The notes under the pieces: model-generated
Seen by the model: only the letters and a program-made list of their open reading frames with translations
Databases searched by the model: none
What the model was told of the DNA's origin: nothing
Translations under genes and position numbers: made by a program
Assembly: GCA_004299545.1 (NCBI GenBank)
Contig: SCRB01000834.1
Span: forward strand, 1-6,100
Direction: 5' to 3'
DNA length: 6,100 nucleotides
From: Rhizobiaceae bacterium
Lineage (GTDB): Bacteria; Pseudomonadota; Alphaproteobacteria; Rhizobiales; Rhizobiaceae
Shown here: positions 1 to 5,307 of the stretch, piece after piece
Layout: every line of letters starts with the position of its first letter
How positions within the stretch are numbered: position 1 is the first letter of the stretch

Positions 1-151
1 CGACATCGGCAAGATGCGGCACATTTTCCAGGGTCAGCGTGTCGTCGGTCAGAAGCGACGCGATCATCAGCGGGAGGGCGGCGTTCTTGGCACCGGAGAT
101 CGGGATGGTGCCCTTGAGTTCGTTACCGCCGATGATTCTGATTCGGTCCAT
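1..151 (-). CDS. murA: UDP-N-acetylglucosamine 1-carboxyvinyltransferase, N-terminal fragment (cut by window edge)
   Basis: MurA transfers enolpyruvate from phosphoenolpyruvate to UDP-N-acetylglucosamine, the first committed step of peptidoglycan precursor synthesis in the cytoplasm. Only the first 50 residues are visible and the rest lies off the left edge. They begin [20 protein letters not shown] and continue into [14 protein letters not shown]. The SGAKNAALP motif carries Lys22 and Asn23, which in the family bind phosphoenolpyruvate and substrate, and it sits at the same distance from the start as in E. coli MurA. This register supports the ATG at 151. A purine stretch (TGGAAAG, minus strand) a few bases upstream is a modest ribosome binding site. 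The 64-residue gene on the same strand ends 132 bases upstream, so the two could share a transcript. Identification is firm because this N-terminus is very characteristic of the enolpyruvyl transferase family. Confidence 0.95.
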   Translation of the reverse strand, partial: MDRIRIIGGNELKGTIPISGAKNAALPLMIASLLTDDTLTLENVPHLADV

Positions 152-170
152 GAAGGCTTTCCAGCTTTTT

Positions 171-184
171 GCCGCCCGGGCGGC
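171..184. repeat. 14-bp perfect GC palindrome in the murA leader
   Basis: GCCGCCCGGGCGGC is fully self-complementary. It lies 20-33 bases upstream of the murA start, and on the murA strand it is followed directly by AAAAA. Because it has no spacer, an RNA hairpin would have to sacrifice central pairs for its loop. It could be a leader stem near the murA ribosome binding site, a protein site, or a chance GC-rich palindrome. Confidence 0.4.
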
Positions 185-283
185 GCATGAGGAACAAGGA
201 TCGGGCGGACGGTCTAAAGGAAGGGTGAAGAAGCCGCAAGAGAGGGGTCAAACGGGGAGCAATGCCGCCCGATCGCATGCGAT

Positions 284-478
284 TCAGTCCTTTTTGTGCC
301 GTCCTGTGGACAAACCATCGGGCCGGGTATCTGCGGCACCCTGGCGGCGCGCGCGCGCCTGCGATTTGCGCCGCTGGAGATTGGCTCGCAATTCTTCCGC
401 CAGACGGGCCTTGCGATCCGCGTCCCTGCCGGCATCGCCCGACGCTCCGCCCGCCGTCTTGTCCCCGCCCGAAGCCAT
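284..478 (-). CDS. Small basic conserved hypothetical protein upstream of murA (64 aa)
   Basis: The function is unknown. The product is 64 residues, starts MASGGDKTAGG, and is very rich in Arg, Lys and Ala. Residues 1-20 are a Gly/Ala/Asp-rich, probably disordered head. Residues 21-46 (DRKARLAEELRANLQRRKSQ and on) should form a charged amphipathic helix. The tail holds an RRQGAADTRPDG segment. I recall similar small proteins, with a helix of the RLAEnLRaNLkRRKaQaRaRR type followed by D-x-R-x-DGL, next to murA in rhizobia and relatives; that is from memory. The ATG at 478 was chosen because the purine-rich stretch GGCGAGGAA precedes it and the resemblance begins near it. The same frame stays open far upstream, but that part runs antisense through the tRNA gene. 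There is no signal peptide or membrane segment. It lies on the murA strand, 132 bases ahead of it. Confidence 0.75.
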   Translation of the reverse strand: MASGGDKTAGGASGDAGRDADRKARLAEELRANLQRRKSQARARRQGAADTRPDGLSTGRHKKD

Positions 479-540
479 TTCCTCGCCTGTCCTGATCGAT
501 ATTGCGCCAGCCCATCTATCACGCATTCCTAGCCGATTCC

Positions 541-557
541 GCGCTGAAAAGCAGCGC
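541..557. repeat. Short perfect hairpin in the divergent intergenic region
   Basis: GCGCTG and CAGCGC form a perfect 6-bp stem around a five-base loop (AAAAG). It lies in the 171-base gap between the divergent 64-aa gene (minus) and tRNA-Thr (plus), which must hold the promoters for both directions. Neither strand has a T-tract directly after the stem, so it is not a standard intrinsic terminator. It could be part of the 5' leader of the minus-strand gene. Confidence 0.3.
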
Positions 558-649
558 ATGCGACCGCAGCCGGCTTTTTGACCAGCTTGGGGGAGAGCAT
601 GCTTGCTTTGCGTATGGTGCTGTGGCAAATGTCCGCCGCATCCAGAGGC

Positions 650-724
<75 letters not shown>

Positions 725-743
725 TTCTAAGCCCTTGGATGAA

Positions 744-761
744 ACAAAGACCTGACTTTGT
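744..761 (+). terminator. Weak candidate hairpin downstream of tRNA-Thr
   Basis: ACAAAG and CTTTGT form a perfect 6-bp, AT-rich stem around a six-base loop (ACCTGA), starting 20 bases after the CCA end. There is no T-run after the stem, so its strength as an intrinsic terminator is doubtful. It could instead shape the 3' trailer for tRNA processing. Confidence 0.25.
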
Positions 762-1066
762 CGACATTTCTGCCACCTCTCTACATGGCGGGTGTCCACA
801 TGGTCCTTCGCATGGCCGGCTCGCAAGATTGCAGAAAGTTGGATGCCTCCACGCCTCCCCGCATTCCTAGGGCGGCGGGAGCGGGATGACCTTCGAAACT
901 GCTGGCGCCCTTTGAATGATGGCGTCATGGCGCGCTCGTCCCGAACCAGCAATTCGACTACAGGAATCGTTGGCGAAAAGAACCCCGCCCCCGACATGCG
1001 CCGAATGCCAACGCGAGGCTTCGTTTCGCCGTGGCCCAGTGCTATCGAAAGGTGACGGCATCTTGC

Positions 1067-1072
1067 GGAAGG
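1067..1072 (+). promoter_or_regulatory. Ribosome binding site of the ltrA-like gene
   Basis: GGAAGG lies five bases before the ATG at 1078. It is the feature that decides this start over the long in-frame extension reaching back to 916. Confidence 0.65.
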
Positions 1073-1077
1073 CGTTC

Positions 1078-2331
1078 ATGAGCGAGACGACAACAGGGTC
1101 CGGACATGCAGCTCACCACACTCGCCCCATGGCCGGGCGCGACCCGCAGGAAGCGCATCGCGCCGCCACGCCGCTCGAGGCCCTGTTCGACCTGACCTTC
1201 GCGACAACCTTCGGTTTCGCCGCGGTCCAACTCGCAAATGCGCTGGCCGCCGGCCAATATGGCGTGGCCCTGATCGGGTTCGGCTTCGCGACCTTCGCCA
1301 TCTGCTGGGCGTGGATCAATTTCTCCTGGTTTGCGTCGGCGTACGACACCGACGACTGGGTATTCCGGATCGTCACCATGGTGCAGATGATCGGCGTTCT
1401 GGTGCTGGCCATCGGCCTGCCGCCCATGTTCGCCTCCCTGAGGCATGGCGCGCATCTCGATAATTCAGTGATGGTGCTCGGCTATGTCATCATGCGTCTG
1501 GCGATGATCTTTCAATGGCTGCGCGCGGCCAGGCAGGACCCGCCGCACCGCCACGCCTGCCTCACTTACGTCGCCGCCATCACGATCGCCCAGGTTGGCT
1601 GGATCATGCAGATCGTCCTGGATTTTTCCGTCGGCACCAGCATCGCCCTCGCCGTCGTCCTCGCGCTCATCGAGTTTTCCGGACCGATGATCGCCGAAGG
1701 CAAGGACGGCGGCACGCCCTGGCATGCCCACCATATTTCCGAGCGTTACAGCCTGTTTGCCCTGATCGCACTCGGAGAAGGCGTGGTCGGCACCGTCGCA
1801 TCGCTCTCTGCCATTGTGGAGGAACAGGGCTGGACACTGGACGCCGCGTTGGTGTGCATCGCAGGCATGGGGCTGACCTTCGGCATCTGGTGGGTCTATT
1901 ACCTGCTGCCCTCGGCAGAGGTCCTGCATAGCCACCGCGATCGCTCTTTCGGTTGGGGCTATGGCCAGATCGTCATCATAGCTGCGATCGTCGCCACGGG
2001 GGCGGGGCTGCATGTCGCGGCCATCTTCATCGAGCATAAAGCAGCAATCGGGCCGCTGGCGACGGTGCTTAGCGTGGCGATCCCGGTAAGCCTGTTCCTC
2101 GGCTCGACCTACGCGCTCCATTACTATCTGCTGCGCCGCTTCGACACCAGGCATGTGGGCCTGCTGGCCGCGACTGCGGCGATGATCGCGCTTGCCGTCG
2201 CCGCGGCGGTTGCCGGCGCAGACATGGCGATCTGCCTCGTGATCGTCACGCTGGCGCCGGCGATCACGGTCATCGGCTACGAGACATTCGGCCATCGCTT
2301 CCAGGAGGAGGCGCTATCACGCCGTCATTGA
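1078..2331 (+). CDS. Low temperature requirement protein A (LtrA) family membrane protein
   Basis: This is a 417-residue, very hydrophobic inner-membrane protein. The family is named from Listeria monocytogenes ltrA, reported as needed for growth in the cold; no biochemical activity is established. Family hallmarks seen: TPLEALFDLTFA (residues 31-42), the WAWINFSWFASAYDTDDW segment (78-94), a following Arg97 in the third helix, and HHISERYSLFALIALGEGVVG (218-238) with its His, Glu-Arg-Tyr and GE residues, then WWVYY (271-275). About 12 membrane spans can be drawn, roughly at 35-57, 62-86, 96-118, 131-148, 163-181, 187-204, 224-246, 254-277, 295-319, 325-350, 358-380 and 383-402. Length fits the family. 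The first 30 residues are polar with several His. The ATG at 1078 has a good ribosome binding site; an upstream extension to 916 adds only low-complexity sequence. No terminator follows; the flavoenzyme gene begins 120 bases later on the same strand. Confidence 0.9.
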   Translation: MSETTTGSGHAAHHTRPMAGRDPQEAHRAATPLEALFDLTFATTFGFAAVQLANALAAGQYGVALIGFGFATFAICWAWINFSWFASAYDTDDWVFRIVTMVQMIGVLVLAIGLPPMFASLRHGAHLDNSVMVLGYVIMRLAMIFQWLRAARQDPPHRHACLTYVAAITIAQVGWIMQIVLDFSVGTSIALAVVLALIEFSGPMIAEGKDGGTPWHAHHISERYSLFALIALGEGVVGTVASLSAIVEEQGWTLDAALVCIAGMGLTFGIWWVYYLLPSAEVLHSHRDRSFGWGYGQIVIIAAIVATGAGLHVAAIFIEHKAAIGPLATVLSVAIPVSLFLGSTYALHYYLLRRFDTRHVGLLAATAAMIALAVAAAVAGADMAICLVIVTLAPAITVIGYETFGHRFQEEALSRRH

Positions 2332-2372
2332 CAAACGGCCCTCTCCTCCTGTCACTCTCGCTGAACTCCCCT

Positions 2373-2400
2373 CTATAGCGTCCCTGGAAATGCCTATAGG
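2373..2400. promoter_or_regulatory. Paired CTATAG palindromes upstream of the flavoenzyme gene
   Basis: CTATAG (2373-2378) and CCTATAGG (2393-2400) are both perfect palindromes. Their centres are 21 bp apart, about two helical turns, and the second ends 51 bases before the ATG at 2452. The pair may be a regulator's operator, or one copy may serve as a -10 element, since rhizobial -10 boxes often resemble CTATAT. I found no good -35 partner 16-18 bases upstream of either copy. Confidence 0.3.
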
Positions 2401-2451
2401 CCACAGTCACGAACCAGGTCGTAGCGACGAATTAACGATCGGCTGAAACCC

Positions 2452-4410
2452 ATGACCCATTTTCCGCATCTCTTCTCGCCGCTCCGGATCGGTGCGACCG
2501 AGATCAGGAACCGCATCCTCTCGACCGGACACGACACGGTGATGGCGCATGACGGCCATGTCACGGAACGCCTCATCGCCTATCAGGAGGCGCGCGCCAG
2601 AGGCGGCGCCGGGCTGATTGTCATCCAGGTATCCGGCGTGCACGAGACGGCGCGCTATACCTCCCACGTATTGATGGCGACGTCTGACGACGCTATCCCC
2701 GGCTACCGGAAACTTGCGGAATCGGTGCACCGGCACGGGGCGAAGATCTGCGGCCAGCTTTTCCACCCCGGCCGCGAGATCATGGAGACGGAAGACGGAA
2801 CGGCGGCCGTCGCCTATGCGCCTTCGGCGGTGCCGAACTCGCGCTTCCACGTCATGCCGGTGCCATTGTCGCTTTCCATGATCGGCGAGATCGTGTCCGG
2901 TTATGGCGACGCCGCCGCGCGGCTGATGAAGGCTGGATTCGATGGCTGCGAGATCGTCGCCAGCCATGGCTATCTGCCGGCGCAATTTCTCCATCCGAGC
3001 GTCAACAAGCGCGACGACCGGTATGGCGGCAGCGCGGAAAACCGGCTGCGCTTCCTGCGCGAGATCGCAGCGGACATCCGCGAGAAGACAGCGCCAGATT
3101 TCGTCGTCGGGCTGAGGATCACCGGTGAGGAGCACGACGGCCAGACACTCGAACCCAACGAGGTCCTGACCTTCTGCAAGATGCTCGATGGCGATGGCGC
3201 GATCGATTATTTCAGTGTTGCGGCCGGCACTTCCGCCTCTCTCAAGGGGTCGGTGCATATCGCGCCGCCCATGTTCTTCAGCGGCGGCTATACCGCGCCC
3301 TTCGCCGCTGTGCTGAAAGGGCTGGTCGCCAGGCCGGTTTTCGTCGCCGGGCGCATCAACCAGCCGCAGATCGCCGAGCAGATCCTCGCCTCCCAACAGG
3401 CGGATATGTGCGGCATGACGCGCGCGATGATCTGCGATCCCGAGATGCCGCGCAAAGCCGCGGAAGGACGCGCCGACGACATCCGCGCCTGCATCGCCTG
3501 CAACCAGGCCTGCATCGGCCACTTCCACAAGGGCTATCCGATCTCCTGCATCCAGCACCCGGAGACCGGCCGTGAACTGACGCTTGCCATCAAGCCGCCG
3601 GCGGCGCGGCGCAAGCGCGTGATCGTGGCGGGCGGCGGTCCGGCCGGCATGAAGGCAGCGTCAGTTCTGGCCGCCCGAGGTCATGAAGTCGTTCTCCACG
3701 AGAAAGAAGCCCAACTCGGCGGGCAGGCGCGGCTGGCGCAACTCCTGCCGGGACGCGCCGAATTCGGCGGGATCGTCACCAACCTCACGCGGGAAATGGA
3801 GAATGCCGGCGTCTCGATCAGGCGCAATTCACCGGTCACGCGCGCGCGCGTCGAGGCGGATGGCGCCGACGCGGTGGTGATCGCCACAGGCGGCCGGCCA
3901 CATCGCCCCGCAATCGAAGGTGGAGAGGACACGCATGTCGTCGATGTCTGGCAGGTCCTGACCGGCCAGGCCAATGTCGGCGCGCGGGTGCTCATTGCTG
4001 ACTGGCGCGCAGATTGGATCGGCATGGGTATCGCGGAGAAGCTTGCCCGCGACGGTTGCAGCGTCGTTCTGTGCGTGGAGGGCCTGTTCGCCGGCGAGAC
4101 CATCCAGAGCTATGTCCGCGACACGATGGCGGCCAATCTCCACCGCCTCGGCGTCCGCGTCGTGCCCTATGCCCGGCTCTACGGCTCGGACGGATCGACG
4201 ATCTATATGGAGGATTGCGCGTCGGGCGAGCCGATCCTGTTCGAAGAGATCGACACGCTGGTACTCTCACAGGGTCATGACCGCGTTGCAGAGCTTGAGG
4301 CGGAACTCGACGGCTTTGGAGGCGAGGTTCACGTCATCGGCGACGCGCTGACGCCACGCACGGCAGAGGAAGCGGTGCTGGAAGGTCTCAAGATCGGCCG
4401 GCTTATCTGA
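2452..4410 (+). CDS. NADH:flavin oxidoreductase / old-yellow-enzyme barrel with 4Fe-4S cluster and FAD-type domain (652 aa)
   Basis: This multidomain redox flavoenzyme belongs to the 2,4-dienoyl-CoA reductase / trimethylamine dehydrogenase (TMADH) superfamily. Residues 1-340 are the FMN-binding TIM barrel: LFSPLRIG (7-14), GQLFHPGR (101-108), and SHGYLPAQFL then NKRDDRYGGSAENRLRF (171-201). Cys347, Cys350, Cys354 and Cys366 (C-x2-C-x3-C-x11-C) fit the 4Fe-4S ligands with dienoyl-CoA reductase spacing. Residues 388-400 are an FAD/ADP-binding Rossmann motif (GGGPAG, 394-399), with an ATGG strand-turn at 478-481 and VIGDA at 628-632. The second dinucleotide motif is degenerate: ARVLIADWRADWIGMGIAEKLA (511-532) lacks GxGxxG, as in TMADH. 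Asp28 stands where TMADH has its flavin-linking Cys30. The start is set by the family N-terminus; no strong ribosome binding site precedes it. The substrate is unknown: an N-methylated amine or betaine derivative, or an enone or enoyl-CoA, are possibilities. It converges on proC. Confidence 0.9.
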   Translation: MTHFPHLFSPLRIGATEIRNRILSTGHDTVMAHDGHVTERLIAYQEARARGGAGLIVIQVSGVHETARYTSHVLMATSDDAIPGYRKLAESVHRHGAKICGQLFHPGREIMETEDGTAAVAYAPSAVPNSRFHVMPVPLSLSMIGEIVSGYGDAAARLMKAGFDGCEIVASHGYLPAQFLHPSVNKRDDRYGGSAENRLRFLREIAADIREKTAPDFVVGLRITGEEHDGQTLEPNEVLTFCKMLDGDGAIDYFSVAAGTSASLKGSVHIAPPMFFSGGYTAPFAAVLKGLVARPVFVAGRINQPQIAEQILASQQADMCGMTRAMICDPEMPRKAAEGRADDIRACIACNQACIGHFHKGYPISCIQHPETGRELTLAIKPPAARRKRVIVAGGGPAGMKAASVLAARGHEVVLHEKEAQLGGQARLAQLLPGRAEFGGIVTNLTREMENAGVSIRRNSPVTRARVEADGADAVVIATGGRPHRPAIEGGEDTHVVDVWQVLTGQANVGARVLIADWRADWIGMGIAEKLARDGCSVVLCVEGLFAGETIQSYVRDTMAANLHRLGVRVVPYARLYGSDGSTIYMEDCASGEPILFEEIDTLVLSQGHDRVAELEAELDGFGGEVHVIGDALTPRTAEEAVLEGLKIGRLI

Positions 4411-4414
4411 ATTC

Positions 4415-4463
4415 GAGCATGATCTTTGCGGAAAACCGGCATCCACTTTTCCGGATCATGCTC
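4415..4463. repeat. Rhizobial-type palindromic intergenic repeat, possible bidirectional terminator
   Basis: GAGCATGATC (4415-4424) and GATCATGCTC (4454-4463) form a perfect 10-bp outer stem. After a four-base bulge (4425-4428), CGGAAAA (4429-4435) pairs with TTTTCCG (4447-4453), leaving an 11-base loop. This arrangement, outer GAGCATGATC arms with inner GGAAAA / TTTTCC, matches a dispersed repeat I know from Rhizobium, Mesorhizobium and relatives; the family assignment is from memory. It fills almost the whole gap between the convergent flavoenzyme and proC genes, and its right arm touches the first base of the proC stop codon. It therefore probably folds at the 3' end of both transcripts and may end or protect them. 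Confidence 0.85.
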
Positions 4464-5278
4464 TACTTGCCCAACTCGACCGAACGCTCGCGGGCGGCCT
4501 CGACCGCTTCGGCCATGAGATCGGCAAGCCGGCTGTCCCCCATGAGGACGGCAAGGGCGGCAGCCGTCGTGCCGTTCGGGCTCGTCACCTGTTCGCGCAG
4601 CCTGCCGGGCGCCTCGCCGCTTTCCGCCGCGAGGCAGGCGGCGCCATAGACCGTCTGCATCGCCAGAAGAGCGGCCGTCTCCACCGGCAGCCCCGCCTTT
4701 TTCGCCGCTTCGGTCAGGCATTCAATGAAATGGAAGATATAGGCCGGCCCTGAACCGGAAACGGCGGTGACGGCGTCCATCCCGTCCTCGTCCGCGATCC
4801 GCGCAACCCTGCCGCTGGTTTCAAGCAGCGCCTCGACGAAGGCGTCGGCCTCCCCCGTCACATGCGCATTGGAAACGACCACCATCATGCCCTTGCCGAT
4901 GGCGGCAGGTGTGTTGGGCATGCAGCGGATGATCGCGGCACCGGTTCCGAGCATTGCCTCGAAAAGGGCAATCCGCGTTCCGGCAGCGATGCTCAAGAAT
5001 GTGGCGTCGCTCCCGGCGAAGCGGCGATAGGCGGGCACGACGTCGCGGATCACCTGCGGCTTCACGGCAATGACGATAAGGCGTGGCGCGAGATCCTCCT
5101 TGAGATCGGCCGCGCCGGCGACGGCCGTCACGCCAAGGGCGGCGGCACGCTTGCGCAAATCGGCGTTCGGTTCGACGACGACGGCATCGCTTGCAGCCAA
5201 CCGTCCCGATTTCAGCCAGCCGGAAAGCATGGCATAGCCCATATTGCCGCAGCCGACGAGAACCACTTTGCCGCTCAT
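4463..5278 (-). CDS. proC: Pyrroline-5-carboxylate reductase
   Basis: ProC reduces 1-pyrroline-5-carboxylate to L-proline with NAD(P)H, the last step of proline synthesis, in the cytoplasm. The 271-residue product has the normal family length. An N-terminal Rossmann fold shows VVLVGCGNMG (residues 5-14, GxGxxG), followed by AVKPQ (71-75) and MPNTP (120-124). The C-terminal dimerisation and catalytic region shows AVSGSGPAYIFHFIE (172-186) and the family signature VTSPNGTTAAAL (231-242), whose Ser-Pro-Asn-Gly-Thr-Thr part lies near the substrate site. The ATG at 5278 is preceded seven bases away by AAGGAGG, a strong ribosome binding site, and MSGKVVLVG gives the usual few residues before the first beta strand. 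It begins 29 bases after the ExoQ-like gene on the same strand, so co-transcription is likely. Its stop codon abuts the palindromic repeat. All the expected motifs are intact. Confidence 0.96.
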   Translation of the reverse strand: MSGKVVLVGCGNMGYAMLSGWLKSGRLAASDAVVVEPNADLRKRAAALGVTAVAGAADLKEDLAPRLIVIAVKPQVIRDVVPAYRRFAGSDATFLSIAAGTRIALFEAMLGTGAAIIRCMPNTPAAIGKGMMVVVSNAHVTGEADAFVEALLETSGRVARIADEDGMDAVTAVSGSGPAYIFHFIECLTEAAKKAGLPVETAALLAMQTVYGAACLAAESGEAPGRLREQVTSPNGTTAAALAVLMGDSRLADLMAEAVEAARERSVELGK

Positions 5279-5284
5279 GACGAG

Positions 5285-5291
5285 CCTCCTT
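5285..5291 (-). promoter_or_regulatory. Strong ribosome binding site of proC
   Basis: On the minus strand this reads AAGGAGG, a near-full match to the anti-Shine-Dalgarno sequence, six bases before the proC ATG. It sits inside the 29-base gap after the ExoQ-like gene, so proC can be translated efficiently from a shared transcript. Confidence 0.75.
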
Positions 5292-5307
5292 CGCGAACGA
5301 TAGCGAC

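Larger units (their letters stand above)
725..1077. other. 353-base gene-poor gap between tRNA-Thr and the ltrA-like gene
   Basis: I see no credible gene in this stretch. Several frames are open, but their translations are Arg/Pro/Ser-rich without recognisable motifs, and they overlap one another on both strands, as expected of GC-rich noncoding DNA. It contains a weak hairpin just after the tRNA (744-761), one copy of an 11-bp direct repeat (860-870), and a 7-bp inverted repeat with a 32-base spacer (968-974 and 1007-1013). The ltrA promoter must be here or further upstream, but no convincing -35/-10 pair could be picked by eye. Remains of a decayed element are possible but unproven. Confidence 0.5.

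Noticed and set aside
272..283. ATCGCATGCGAT palindrome as a terminator of the 64-aa gene
   Set aside because: It is a perfect 12-bp palindrome next to the stop codon, but it has no loop spacer and no T-tract after it on the minus strand.
578..631. tRNA-Thr promoter starting from TTGACC at 578
   Set aside because: No acceptable -10 box lies 16-18 bases downstream; the nearest AT-rich hexamers match poorly.
916..1077. In-frame N-terminal extension of the ltrA-like gene (54 more residues)
   Set aside because: The added residues are low-complexity with no family resemblance. The ATG at 1078 has a GGAAGG ribosome binding site and sits the expected distance before the TPLE motif.
867..1079. 70-codon minus-strand open frame in the gap before the ltrA-like gene
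   Set aside because: No recognisable domain, no good ribosome binding site, and other open frames overlap it on both strands.
1465..2295. 276-codon minus-strand open frame opposite the ltrA-like gene
   Set aside because: Its very Arg/Asp/His-rich translation without motifs is the reverse image of membrane-protein codons.
2328..2356. TTGACA overlapping the ltrA stop codon as a -35 box for the flavoenzyme gene
   Set aside because: The hexamer 17 bases later is GTCACT, which does not resemble a -10 element.
2407..3558. 383-codon minus-strand open frame opposite the flavoenzyme
   Set aside because: It lies antisense to a gene with clear motifs. Its Asp/Arg/Gly/His-rich composition is the usual mirror of a GC-rich coding strand.
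2452..5278. A proline-betaine pathway linking the flavoenzyme (as an N-methylproline demethylase) with proC
   Set aside because: The genes are convergent and separated by a repeat, ProC makes proline from a different precursor, and no Rieske demethylase or betaine transporter is present.
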